A stretch of 64,000 nucleotides of DNA from Vitellaria paradoxa (taxonomy: Eukaryota; Streptophyta; Magnoliopsida; Ericales; Sapotaceae), in NCBI GenBank assembly GCA_019916065.1, contig CM034236.1:18654805-18718804 (forward strand). Reading direction: 5' to 3'. A program made the translations under genes and the position numbers. Under the pieces are notes generated by a model. That model had not been told where the DNA came from. It did not search any database and saw only the letters and a program-made list of their open reading frames with translations. Below, piece by piece: positions 25,126 through 35,186 of the stretch. Each line of letters opens with the position of its first letter. Position 1 is the stretch's first letter.

Positions 25126-27415
25126 AATTCTGGTAATGGTTGTAGTGATGATCTCCTTGGGTACGATAGTATGAATACATAGCCCCAAGAGGAGTCCTTT
25201 AAGGTATGGGTTAAGGCACTATATTTGTCTAGTAGGGATTTAGTCCTATGCTGGGGTGACCCTATATATAGTTAGGACTCAGGACAACTACCAGGCCTTG
25301 ACGAATCTCTTGATTCTAGCAACCAATTCACTAGATCTTGGTGATCCCGCTGGTGAGTAGGTTTTGGGAAAATCCCTAAGACTTCCAGGCCCAGGGAAGG
25401 CTTGCTTCGGTTGTGACCTACTGCGGTGATGCTATGAGGGAGGCCGCCTCCTTGCTGGCTGGACCCTCTCACGGTGGTATCACGTGGGAGGCATCTCATC
25501 TGTTGCATCTTTTTGGTGTTGCGTGACCTAGGTACCCAACGGGGGAAAACATAGAATCAATTACATGATTGGATTGGGTTGGGTTTGTTTCAGGTAGGTT
25601 TAGGATTTGGATGGCTTTCAACTATTTCAACACTAGCACATAAAACCCCACAAACTACAAATTGCGTTGATCGAAGCGATGGTGGAGATGGAAGTGGAAG
25701 GGACAGTGTTGCACTTGTTTATCTAGGTTCTGGCGACAGCAGCGGTGCTGATTGCCTCTAGTAAGATGGAGGAGACAGTGAGGATGTTGAGTGGCTTTCA
25801 GATTTTCTGCTAGAATGCTTGTTGTTTGAGCTTGTCAACTTTGCCATAGCTCTTGAAGGACTTGATTGTAAAGTCTTGAGATTTTGTCAAATTCTCTGCT
25901 CTGTGTCAAAGTATGAGTTCTATGCATCTATTTACAAATGTGATTCAGGATGAAGATATGGTAGTTTGTTGGGTGTCTGATTGTTTGTCTGGTTGGGGGT
26001 TTTGTACCTTTTCTTTGATGCTTCTCGTTAAAAGCTAACCATGGTTCCAATGTCACAACTATCAAAAAAAAAAAAATGGTTCCAATGTCACTGTTCACTT
26101 TTGAGAATATTGAGCCAGTAGTTACTCTCCCAGTGTTATATATGTACATATAGGTCTTGTAGAAGATCTAGATGTGGAGTTGAGTTGCAGACTTGCTTTT
26201 CATGAAATTCAAAACAAAAATATATAATTTAATTTGATTTTTTCTTGAGTTTGTTTTATGTATTTAAAATCAAAGAAACAAAACACCATCGTTTTCGTTT
26301 CCAAAGATTTTCCAAAATTTTGAAAATTAGTTTTGAAAATAGTTTTCAAACCGTTTTTATCAATTTTGTTTGTTTGTTTGTTTGTTTATTTAGAAAGGAT
26401 CATAATGTTAATCCAAATTAGACTATCCATTGATGATTTTGCACTTGGATTTAAGAGGTTATATATCTGAAATTTGTTTTGGGTATCCAATTGGGCATTC
26501 AACAGTGTATCTATTTGGGCCAGGTGCAACAGTGCGGGTACATCTATGGTTTTCCCCTAATCGGGCTGGGTTTGAATCGGGTCGGGTTAAAGCAACCCTT
26601 GCCACCATGGTAATATTTTCTTTGTTTTTAGAAGCTGCGACTACTTTGGTAATTTGCAAATTTGCTGAAATTGGGTTTATATTATGGATTCCTGGATCTT
26701 GTTCTGAGTCATTTGCAAAAGTATACCTACATGCATGCTCTAGCATATACTGATTTGATGATTGAATGCTCCCTATTGCTGAAATTGCATTGTAAAAGTG
26801 ATGGCTACTTTATTACAAAACTAGTGAAGTGTAAAATCTCTCTCTCTTTCTCTCTAAACAAAAAAATTTAAAGTGCGCACAAAGTAATGATTGATGAGAC
26901 TAACCTTCTGTGGAAGTAGGGCTGATTTTAATTGATCTCAGCCACTTTGGCTCATTTCCAATAATTAGCAAACGTTTCTCTGAAAAGTGAACACCTGTGG
27001 GTATGCCAAAGGGATGCGTATAATTTTTCATGTGCTTTTCTTCGTGTTCTTAACATGGTATTTGTTGTGAATGAATTTTGGCACATCAATTTGATCTTTT
27101 ATTATCTGGGTTCATTTTTGGGAGCAAACTATTTGTTGGATTTGTCCTTTACTTGTGAGTGCTTAATTGTTTTCCTTGTTAAGATATGGTCTAATAAACA
27201 AATGCATTTTCCAGTGAAATCACTTCCGAAGGGCGACGTATCACAAAGCTTGATCAGATATTGCTTAATGGAAACAACATTGCCATTGTGAGTATATGAA
27301 TGAAACATTGCGTGGATATAACTTTTTCTTTTTAATTTATTATTTAAAAGCAAGGATTGAGGCATCTTTTTGTCCGCTGCAGCTGGTTCCCGGTGGCTCT
27401 CCTGATCCAGAATGA
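17576..27415 (+). CDS. LSM5: LSm5, U6 snRNA-associated Sm-like protein (4 coding exons)
   Basis: Coding exons are 17576-17612, 17961-18084, 27215-27287 and 27383-27415. Spliced they give 88 residues ending PGGSPDPE, the usual LSm5 length. Every intron is GT...AG (348, 9130 and 95 bp; phases 1, 2 and 0). The Sm1 motif spans about residues 14-54 (FDVYVN at 40-45, with the RNA-contacting D41 and N45) and Sm2 about 66-80 ([11 protein letters not shown]72-G73). The N-terminus [20 protein letters not shown] is characteristic of LSm5 rather than other LSm proteins. In the family, LSm5 joins the LSm2-8 ring that binds the U6 snRNA 3' end in the nucleus and the LSm1-7 ring that promotes decapping in the cytoplasm. 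The ATG at 17576 is chosen for family-length agreement. No frameshift or stop is present. The oddity is intron 2, swollen by transposons. Confidence 0.96.
18732..18828 (-). mobile_element. Truncated tRNA-derived SINE (TS-like), antisense in intron
   Basis: On the minus strand the text runs TACAGTAGACCCTTGTAGTC, a GGTCCGGCCCTTCC-like block, and GGAGCTTCGTGCACC, ending in an A-rich tail (T-run on the + strand at 18732-18746). This order is the 3' part of a widespread plant SINE family. The 5' polymerase III promoter half is missing, so it is a truncated copy. Confidence 0.6.
19567..20345 (-). pseudogene. Unknown two-part ORF in LSM5 intron 2
   Basis: Two minus-strand open frames of 92 and 167 codons abut at about 20067-20070 in different frames, consistent with one longer frame broken by a frameshift. 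The first ends in [12 protein letters not shown] and the second continues [16 protein letters not shown]. The second shows [20 protein letters not shown] and ends [12 protein letters not shown] recognise no domain, and neither part starts with a convincing ATG. It lies directly beyond the truncated copia LTR and on the same strand, so it may be part of an older retroelement or a captured fragment. A chance frame cannot be excluded, but 167 codons in such AT-rich DNA is noteworthy. Confidence 0.35.
20390..20506 (-). repeat. 3' LTR of intronic copia element, truncated
   Basis: On the minus strand it begins TGTTGGATAGTTAGGAAAATC at 20506, directly after a purine-rich tract (CTTGAGAGGGAG) that is a typical polypurine tract. 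It matches the start of the 5' LTR at 22290 (TGTCGGATAGTTAGG). Similarity stops near 20390, so the distal part of the LTR has been lost. Confidence 0.7.
20514..21754 (-). pseudogene. Internally deleted copia gag-pol (gag joined to RNase H)
   Basis: The frame starts with ATG at 21754 ([11 protein letters not shown]). A gag region follows with [18 protein letters not shown] and [12 protein letters not shown] around 21400-21590. Near 21235 it passes straight from gag ([12 protein letters not shown]) to the end of reverse transcriptase and RNase H ([17 protein letters not shown], then [20 protein letters not shown] and, after a stop, [11 protein letters not shown], ending at 20514). Protease, integrase and the catalytic core of reverse transcriptase are absent, so a deletion of several kilobases removed the middle. 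Several in-frame stops are also present. The element is non-autonomous. It lies antisense to LSM5 within intron 2 between its own LTRs. Confidence 0.85.
21792..21803 (-). promoter_or_regulatory. Primer binding site of intronic copia
   Basis: The minus strand reads TGGTATCAGAGC, complementary to the 3' end of plant initiator tRNA-Met, immediately inside the 5' LTR terminus. This fixes the orientation and the LTR boundary. Confidence 0.85.
21804..22290 (-). repeat. 5' LTR of intronic copia, carrying an RTE insert
   Basis: Minus-strand termini are TGTCGGATAG at 22290 and TTTCA at 21804 next to the primer binding site. A 189-bp RTE LINE fragment plus 10-bp duplication interrupts it. Without this insert the LTR is about 290 bp. 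It shares the TATCTCCTTATTTAA and CTAATTCCTAGG blocks with the 3' LTR. Confidence 0.8.
22038..22226 (-). mobile_element. 5'-truncated RTE-clade LINE, TSD CAGAAACTAA
   Basis: On the minus strand the fragment encodes [17 protein letters not shown] and ADPT followed by a stop, the conserved C-terminal end of plant RTE LINE proteins. It then ends in TTTGG repeats, a typical RTE tail. A perfect 10-bp target duplication CAGAAACTAA flanks it (22028-22037 and 22227-22236). At 189 bp it is a heavily truncated insertion that landed in the copia 5' LTR. Confidence 0.85.
22296..22910 (+). pseudogene. L1-type LINE reverse-transcriptase fragment
   Basis: The FADD catalytic motif is at 22327-22338 inside [15 protein letters not shown]. 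After a frameshift an open frame from 22478 to 22768 gives [11 protein letters not shown], the [20 protein letters not shown] segment and [11 protein letters not shown], all typical of the L1 reverse transcriptase thumb region. Homology continues to an [15 protein letters not shown] block near 22870-22900 in a shifted frame. Neither endonuclease nor 3' tail is present. It is in sense orientation to LSM5 and directly adjoins the copia 5' LTR, so the copia may have inserted into an older LINE. Confidence 0.85.
22911..24850 (+). other. Intronic sequence without recognised gene
   Basis: An 82-codon open frame at 23001-23249 (with [15 protein letters not shown]) has no domain that I recognise. Microsatellites (CTC)n, (CT)n and (TA)n lie at about 23546-23600. 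The rest is ordinary AT-rich intron text. Confidence 0.45.
24891..24905 (+). repeat. 15-base poly-G tract
   Basis: An uninterrupted run of 15 guanines follows a T-rich stretch inside LSM5 intron 2. Such a tract could form a G-quadruplex in the transcript. Confidence 0.9.
25086..25121 (+). repeat. (GA)n microsatellite
   Basis: An uninterrupted GA dinucleotide array inside LSM5 intron 2. Confidence 0.9.
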
Positions 27416-27882
27416 GGCATTAAGCCCCAGTTGCTTAGCTTTTATACATCTGGGAGACTAAGAGCGTTTATGATAAGTTCTAACTACTTGAAGACTTTAC
27501 CTTTTTATTCAGTAATTTACTCAATGTACAAGTCATGACCAAACAGAGCAGCAGGAAGGAGTAATCTTCAACATCAAGGACTGAGCTAATGTTGTTTCCC
27601 TTTTTGTTCAGATTTTAAAGTGACTTGTTAATGGGGTTCTATCATCCTTCTATTTTGTTGCAAGGAAGTTTATTTGGAAATCATTTATTGGCAAATGATG
27701 GTATGATGATATATATATATTTTTTTTGGTTATGTAGAAACAAGATGCAAGGTTTGGTTTTAATGGGCATGTTTGTTTCAAGATAAGAGTTAGATAGGAA
27801 ATAATATTTTTTTATATGCATTGGTTTGTGATGTATCTTCATTTTTATATAAACAAATACTAATTTCAATACTAAAGTTCCC

Positions 27883-27914
<32 letters not shown>

Positions 27915-29524
27915 AAATATTCTTGGTTACTTGGGAAAATCATCAAACACAGATTAATTCAAGTATGTTTAGGCCTAGTAGTTGATCCAAATTATTATTT
28001 AACAATCAGATAGTTGACATTCGAAGTACAATTTGGCTTAAAATTTTAAGGGGAGAGCAATCATATAGTTGACTTTTTAAGTATAAGTTGGATTAAAAAT
28101 TAATAAAATAATAATAAAATAAAATAAATAATTAAAGAAATACATCTCTGAACGATCATTCCGTTGGATGTTTTTATATAGACAAAAACCTAAGGGTTGC
28201 ATCTCCTTTTGTTAGCATTTCTATTGCATTTTAATGCCTCATTCCTAATAAAAAACTATATATGTTTTTGCCCTTTCCTTTGTGCCTCAGCCCGGCCCTT
28301 CGTATCTCCTGAACAGTCCAAAAAACCTTGTGTTATCATTTTAACAGACCCAGATTTAATTGCCTGTTAAGCGATTTTTCGTCTTAAAACAATCCAAAAT
28401 CCATGTATATTCATGGTGAAATACAGAAACTTAATTGCCAAATCAATGATTCTCTTTAACAATCCAAAAACCATGTCTAATCATTTTAGCATACGTACCC
28501 AAAATTTATTTGTCTGTCACAGGTGATTGTTTCTCTTACATACGCTTATAGTTGGCAAATAGGTGAGGTTAGACGGGTTTGATTCGGGTTTAGGCGGGTT
28601 TGAATTGAATTAAATTTAGTTATACTTATTTAATAATGGATTATTATTGAATGGGTTGGACATGGTTGATGTCAAATTCGTGAACCCAGATTTAAAATTA
28701 ATTTTTATTCTTTTTGTGAATTTTAAGCATATTTATTTTTGGTATCTTTCAATATATTTATAATTTGATTTACATATCTATAAGTTTATAACAATCGACA
28801 GATTGAGAATCTGTAGTGTATTATGATGACTCAAAATTTTAATTCTTATTTTAGTTTTTAATTAATATTTAATTTAGTAATAAGAAATTTTGTTGATTTA
28901 AAATTTTTTAGGCATTAATTGAATGTCGTTTTATTGTGCAGACGAGTTATTTGAGTTTTTTTTTTTATTTGAATATTTTTGTGAATAACAAATTTGTGGG
29001 TTGATTTGAATTATTAAATAAAATATTAATTATTTCTTAACTTAAAAAAAAAAGAAGAGGAGGCTAAAGTTACTATTATATACATAGATATACATATATA
29101 ACATATGACGTGTTTATTAAATAATTATGATAATAAATATAATAATATTAATGTGATATAATGAAGGCTGTCAGTTGGAAATGATGATTAAAAAACGAAT
29201 CCTATTCTCACTTGGATTAAAGTGCGACCTGGTAACTGGTATGTGTGTGTATATATACAGAGTATAAGTAGCACAGTTAAAAAAAAAATGGTAGTGACAG
29301 ACAATAGAATTGGCAGCAAGACCAAATAATTGGGTGTTGGATTGATTGTATTATTATATTCATTTAAACCTATTTGTCAAGAAGGTGTATTTTTATTCAC
29401 AAAATTATATTCGTTAATAATTTTAATTAAGTACAAATTCATTTAACTAAATGAGTTCATGAATTCGGTTAATTATTGTAACCACTGTATATGTTATATA
29501 TGTTTGGTATATAAATTTATGGTA
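27416..29524. other. LSM5 3' flank, non-coding
   Basis: The first few hundred bases after the LSM5 stop should be its 3' UTR, but no single decisive polyadenylation signal stands out. A long A-run lies at about 27880-27909. The part from about 28550 to 29460 belongs to the repeat listed separately. No gene was recognised. Confidence 0.5.
28550..29460 (+). mobile_element. Non-autonomous repeat, family copy A
   Basis: It resembles 31500-32345 in the left duplication arm and its mirror in the right arm. Shared blocks include GGGTTTG-type starts, TTATTTAATAA(T/C)G followed by TTATTATTG, GTGAAC, TTTAAGCATAT, AATATATTTATAATTT and a final ATGAGTT/GAGTTT region. There is no coding capacity. The superfamily is unclear and the ends are approximate. 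Confidence 0.45.
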
Positions 29525-29651
29525 AGAAATGAAAAGTGGAAGAAAATATTAAGAAAATAAAAATTAAGTTTATTTATCTTTTAGTCGAGTTAAAAATAAC
29601 AAGAAAATAAATAAATATTAGTAAAAAAAAAATTTAATTTTTGCTCGGCTA

Positions 29652-29853
29652 ACCAATTGCTTTAGGGCAGTTGGCCAAAGCTCTTGGTTTCCTTAAGGGA
29701 GGTACCCACACAAGGCGTGAGTCTTAGAATTAATCGGTTCGCGTGATTTGTGAGTTATTGCGTGAGCTCCCAGTTTACCCATTGACTATGCGGTTCATTA
29801 AAGACTGCAAAAAATCGGTGGGATTCCGGATCACAAAAAAAAAAAAAAAAATT
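29652..29853 (+). mobile_element. SINE insertion specific to the left arm
   Basis: The unit runs from CCAATTGCTTTAGGGCAG, with a TTGGCCAAAGC box A-like and GGTTCGCGTG box B-like motif, to a tail of about 16 A. The flanks TTTTTGCTCGGCTAA and TTTTTGCTCGACTAA form a 15-bp duplication with one mismatch. The mirror position in the right arm (around 60680) has one uninterrupted copy of this target, so the insertion came after the duplication. Confidence 0.7.
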
Positions 29854-30356
29854 TTTTTTGCTCGACTAAGTATAAAAAAACAATACAAGCTAGTAATTTT
29901 ATTTCGTTCCTTCGCTGCCCTTGTTTTTTCATTCACAAATTCATACGTTACACAACATTAAAAAGAAATGCTTTCTACTAGAACATTTACTGGAGAGGAC
30001 AATTAGTATAATATAACAATTATACTTAAACTTTTTTAATTAATTATTTTTTCAAAATTAGATATCTTTATAATTATCACATTACTCCGATAATTTTTAT
30101 TTTTTTTGACAACCCATATTTTTTTTAGTAGCATAGAACTCCTTTTGTCTCCATCAATTGAAAATACATGTCTAATCATTTGAAAAATATTTACTTGGCA
30201 GGTAGTGACCATTAATTAATTACATGTGTCAAGCACCACCTTGAAGCGTCACGCACACGTATGGACGTGATGCAAAGTATTGAGTCACTGTCTCACTGGC
30301 ATGCCTTTGTTATTATCGATATTTTAAGAACTGGGCTGTTCATCAAATTGAGAAAG

Positions 30357-30492
30357 GGATCGAGTCACATGTTAATGGATTAAACGTCAGTACAATCAGA
30401 ACCAAATTGAAATTAAATTGTATTAGGGATCGAGTCACATGTCAATGGATTAAACGTCAGTACAATCATAATCAAATTGAAACTAAATTGTG
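30357..30492 (+). repeat. About 70-bp tandem duplication in left arm
   Basis: GGATCGAGTCACATGT(T/C)AATGG and GATTAAACGTCAGTACAATC occur twice in a row. The right arm has a single diverged copy near 59525-59560, so the duplication is specific to the left arm. Confidence 0.7.
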
Positions 30493-30699
30493 ACATTATA
30501 AATATATTTAAATATATAAATAAAATATCAAAATATATTAGAATAATATAATGATTTTAAAAACTTATATTTTTTCACATATTCTTCTACTTTGTTTTTT
30601 TTACTAATAAAAGGTATCAATAAAAGTTATCCTAAAATAAAATCACTCAAAATTAATATATTTTATAGGCAAAATCAAGTAAAAATAAAGAATAATAAG

Positions 30700-30785
30700 T
30701 ATTAGTGGTTTAGTGGAAGAACAACACTTTACCACAATGTAAACTCAGGTTCAATTCTAAGTTGTTGCATGTTAGTTTTTTTTTT
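30700..30785 (+). mobile_element. SINE-like tRNA-derived element, shared by both arms
   Basis: Box A TGGTTTAGTGG (30706-30716) and box B GGTTCAATTCT (30748-30758) are followed by a T-rich tail. The mirror copy lies at about 59238-59300 in the right arm, so this insertion predates the duplication. Confidence 0.55.
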
Positions 30786-31499
30786 TTATTTTACCATTCA
30801 AAAATAAAAAAGCCTGGTTCGTAAAAATCGGTACCGATTCAACCACTGGGTTCCTTGTTTTTCATCGATTTGAAATTCAAACGAGTTTAAATGGTCAACC
30901 GAATTATTTCTTGAACCGGTCGATGGTCCAACCGGTTGAACCGGTCAGTTCGATCTAGTTTTTAAAACATTGGTTATTACATTTACATTTAAATTATGTG
31001 TAAGCTGCATTAAATAATGTAAATGAAAATATTTTGGACCTTTAACGTGAGATAATGCACACACCAAAATAAATACCAAATTAACAATACAAGCAAAATA
31101 TTATATCATTGCTTAATTCCAACATATAAGAGAAATTATTCAATACACAATACACATATGCCTATGCGTTTATTTTGTACCAAGACATGAATATGAGATT
31201 ATTCTCTCCCATACGATATTTCTGCTTAGATAAATTTTCTGATTAATTTACATTGTAAAACAATGCAGTTAAAATCTAAAATTTACACCATTAGTATACA
31301 CTTAGAATATAAAAAGTTAGTATAAATTGATATACATAGCAGCATCATAATTCGTGTGGTACTACATAAAAAGTTAAAATTTTATCAACAACAGATTTAT
31401 TGTGTCTAATAGAACTCTAAATGAAGCTTTGGTTTTCCAGATGGTTCATCATTATTTATTTAATGAACGTTGTAAATACTATTTTAAGCCAAGTTACAT

Positions 31500-32345
31500 G
31501 CATGTAAATAAGGGTTTGTGCGAGTTTGAGTCAGGTCATAAATGAGGTGTGATTAAATGGGTCGAATCAAATTATACCAATTTAATAACGAGTTATTATT
31601 GGACAGATTGAATATGAGTTATTTCAAACTCGTGAACTTATATTCAAATTTTAATTGTTTTTTTTTGGAAAAATTTAAGCATATTTTTTGACATTTTTTA
31701 ATATATTTATAATTTCGGTTTAATGTCTATGAGTCAGTACCAACTAACAAATTGATAATTGGAGGTGTATAAAATTTTCTAAAGTTATTATGATTCCTTA
31801 AGCAAGGGTGATGTTTTCTCCCATCACCTAGGGGAATGTTAAAAAAGCAAATATATTGGGAGACCTGCAAGTATTGACTTTACCTACCCCCATGTGCTTG
31901 CCCTTTGGCTTACACTAATTGAGCATCAAATGTAGGGAGCGTGGGGCCAAAAAGGAAAGCATTACAATCCATTAAAGTGAGTAATACTTGATGTGGGAGA
32001 AAAGAAGGATAATATATATATATATATATATATATTTGTATGCATGTGGATTTTATAGAAAATTAGCCTATTTAGTATTTGTTTACCAAACTTTTCAGTT
32101 ATGGGGCCAAGTGGGAACTTTTTTTTTTTTTTTTTTATATCACAATTCTTAATTCCACTATTAGTCAAGTAGATAATTGTATGTTTAACGAATTGTGTCA
32201 TAAACTCATTTAAACTCGCTAATTAAATTGTTTTATCTACCCAATTATGTTCGCTAATGATTTTAATTGGGTTCAAACTCATTTAATTTGAGTTTAATTG
32301 GACTTGTTTACGGGTTTAAGTTGTAATTCAACACACTCGATGTGT
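31500..32345 (+). mobile_element. Non-autonomous repeat, family copy B
   Basis: Related to 28550-29460 (see that entry), with its own internal changes such as a TA microsatellite at about 32010-32035 and a T-run at 32119-32137. It is present in mirrored form at about 55850-58500 in the right arm, where the 1.8-kb TG/CA unit splits it. Confidence 0.5.
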
Positions 32346-32700
32346 GTGTTGAGCAAAAATATAATAATTAAAAATTTAAATTGCTATATATATTAAATTG
32401 TTAGCTATTTTTTTAGAGCAAGTTTTTAAATTGTAAAAGAAAATTAATTGGTATAAGAAATTTTCGTTCCTTATAAATATTTTCACATAATTAAAACACC
32501 TAGTATGAGATTTAATGTGGAAATTAATTTGCTTAAAACTTGGTTTGAAGCACTACTTTAGGAAAACCACAAAATGGGCTTCGCCAAAATTAATATACAC
32601 AACTTGCCAATTTTTTGATGTTAACTTTAGATTAATTTATATATATGCGTTTGTAGTGAAAAAAAGTCAGCAAAATTTAATAAAAGTTATAGGTTCCTTG

Positions 32701-33017
32701 TGATGCCCGATATTTAATATTGTTCATTTATGTGTTATTTTGGGTCAATAAAATATTTAAAATGAAATTGGATTGATTTATTTTATTTTTTTGTGTGTTG
32801 GGTGTAGCTTGAATTGGTATTGGATTGGATATCTAGGCCAAAGGCCTAACCTTTTTCTTCCATTTCTTTCCTTTCTTTCTTTCTTTCTTTTCTTCTTTCT
32901 TTTTCTTTTCTTTCGGGTGGCTCTCGGGCAATCTAGAGAAAGAGGAGAGGAGAGAGAAGAAAGAGGAGAGAGAAAATAAAGAGAGAAAATGTGTTTTGGA
33001 AAAGAAAAGTAGCAGAT
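32701..33017 (+). repeat. Fragment of gypsy LTR in left arm
   Basis: Starting TGATGCCCGATATTTAAT, it matches, as mirror image, the beginning of the gypsy 5' LTR at 55474. The match includes the TTGGTATTGGATTGGATATC block and the pyrimidine-rich then purine-rich stretch at 32850-32990. It stops abruptly at AGCAGAT (33011-33017), the inner breakpoint of the inverted duplication. Confidence 0.8.
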
Positions 33018-35186
33018 GTCCAGGCCTGTGACCCACCTCGCCCTATCCAGCCGTCTGGCCCCTTGATTAGTGCATTCCTTTAGATTTTTAATTTTTTTCC
33101 CAGCTAGTCATTACTCATTTTTTGTTTTTTCCCCCCGAACTAACCATTGCAGCACACCTAGCCTTTTTTTTTTTTTTTTTTCAGCTAGCTATTAGCAAGG
33201 GTAAAAAAAATTAATTACAAAATGGCTCTAATTATTTACAAACTCCCCTTAATACATCATTATAAATATCGTACATATTCAACTCAAAAATCACAAATTT
33301 CTCTCATTCTCTATCACGTCTCTCTACTTCCAAACTAGCAATTCTCAAATATGTTCTTCAATTGTGCTCAACTGCTCTCAATTCTATCAAATTTGAAGTC
33401 TACATTAAAAGATTAAGTGCTTCAAAATTTTAAATTATTACAAGTTAGTAAATTTTATTCTATTTTATCCTAATTCTTTTAATTTGCATAATTTAATTTT
33501 TTCATCAAATTATTTTTTTTCAAATGGATTCTAGATAATCCTATTTTTTTATGCTAAGGGTCAGGATTCAATTAGTTTTCCTACCCACGAGTAATTTTCA
33601 ACACCTGCGAGCATAAGTAGTATTCTTGTGGCATCTTTTTTATGGCATCAATTTTCAAAAGCTTGGGATCATTTTAAAGGAATTGCACGTAATGATGGAA
33701 TCCATAGGCTAATTGTAATATTTGTAGAGATATATTAGATGGTTGAGATATTTCTAGAACTAGTCATTTAAAAAGACATACAAAGAGAAAACACTAATAT
33801 GGCACCTTCTTCTGAATAGGGTTTCAAATAATAAAGGCTTACCTGACTGAATAATTCTACCTTATTTTAGCTTAATACATCATTTTAATGCTTATTTTGG
33901 AATTGTGAAGTTAAGATTATCACATTTGGTTAATATATATTATGATGAAGAAATAGATATTGATTTGTTTATATTTAAGATAGTTATGATGTATTGATTT
34001 TGGTTGTGGTTTGATAGATACTGAAATATAGGGTATTATGTACCATAGTTAAGAGTCCCTAGACTTACAAAGGAGTTGGCTTTTTGTGCTAGTAAGCTAA
34101 TAGCCTATGAAGAGATGCAAATGCCTTATATGGCATAGTTATTTTATTTGGGTTAAACCAACTATGTAGATAGATGCCTAAGGGAGCATATTTTTTCCTG
34201 AATACAAACGCCGAGGAATGGTGTGATTTGGATTAACATTGTGGTCACAATTTAGTCATACAGAATATATAACCTATTTGATGTTATGATTATGTTGTTG
34301 ATGAGATGTGGAGGATTGTTATTATATATTAAATGTGAGAATATGTTATGATTATGTTGTTGATGAGAAGTGGAAGATTGTTATTATATATTAAATGTGA
34401 GAATTTGATATTATTGTACATCATGTCGATTTTGGATATTAATTATTATCATGATTCACAATAATGCCATGATAGGACATTATTTTATGTATTGTTTCAT
34501 AGTAGGCACATTTATATTAGTACTCACTTCTCTATAGACATTATTATAGGGCAGGATATGGCTATGCATTATAGACAGACTAGATCCCCTAGTTATGAGA
34601 TATAGTTATATTGGCTTCTTTTATTTGGTTATATTATTTTTAAGAGACAATTATTAAACTCTAATCTGAGATATTTTGTACATATTTATATATCATTTTT
34701 TATTGGATTGTATGAATTGTGGGATCTCCTATTTATTCTTTAGGGAGCTTTTACCCAACTTTTAGTTGAGGTTGTTTTGTATATTATTTTTGGGACAATG
34801 GTATAATGTTTGCTACAGTCAAATGTTTGACCCTAATTTGGGACAAGGTTTATGTGATTGATTATATTTTTGTGTGATTAGCCCACGGCTCAGTTTACGG
34901 AGAATTTGGAACACAACACACCATCTCTTAACCAAACATTACTTTTTTTTGGTAAACTTTTTAAGTCAATTTAGGCACGCTATTCGCATTCCCCATTATG
35001 TTCTTGCATCATGAGTTCTTTGATTTTTTAAAGGAACTTATACCCATAGTCTCATATTCCTAAGTCCCTGTGACTTTTAGATGTTTATTGACTCTGATTT
35101 TGATTGGGCCAATTTCTGCATCACAAGGTGCTTCACTATTGATTTCTTTTTTTTTTTTAACTTTGGGTATTCCTCTTATTTCTTCG
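33018..35186. other. Unassigned AT-rich sequence with a 62-bp tandem duplication
   Basis: No coding region was recognised. A TATAAATA-type box with a following pyrimidine-rich CTCTC stretch lies at 33260-33340 and could be a retroelement promoter. A 62-bp tandem duplication is at 34283-34406 (GTTATGATTATGTTGTTGAT occurs at 34283 and 34345). Confidence 0.45.

Larger units (their letters stand above)
18085..27214 (+). other. LSM5 intron 2, 9.1 kb, transposon-loaded
   Basis: The donor is GTAATTCC after the GAATA codon junction and the acceptor is CATTTTCCAG before TGAAATC. The two ends restore one tyrosine codon and the Sm fold. Inside are an antisense SINE, an unknown ORF pair, an antisense copia deletion derivative, an RTE fragment, a sense L1 fragment and several microsatellites. 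Parts not listed separately (18085-18730, 18840-19566, 22911-27214) show no recognised gene. Confidence 0.9.
29525..33017 (+). repeat. Left arm of long inverted duplication
   Basis: This interval is the reverse complement of 55143-60797 with scattered substitutions. Landmarks found in both: GGAAGAAAATATTAAG at the outer end, the GCGTCACGCACACGTATGGA block, a tRNA-like SINE, AAGCCAAAGGGCAAGC (or complement), GGAGCGTGGGGCCAAAA, and a gypsy LTR terminus starting at 32701. Without its SINE insertion (about 200 bp) this arm is about 3.28 kb. The other arm without its two insertions is about 3.2 kb, so the lengths agree. Confidence 0.9.

Noticed and set aside
25190..25560. Moderately GC-rich block with a 78-codon minus ORF, possibly a gene exon
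   Set aside because: No known domain and no intact neighbouring exons. It may be part of a repeat, but nothing supports a gene.
26430..26753. 107-codon + ORF and 95-codon overlapping minus ORF in LSM5 intron 2
   Set aside because: No recognisable domain or splice-compatible link to LSM5 exons, so treated as intron sequence.
32773..33036. ORFs rich in Phe/Leu/Ser or Arg/Glu/Lys on opposite strands
   Set aside because: They are translations of a pyrimidine/purine-biased microsatellite inside an LTR fragment, and the same happens at 55035-55376.
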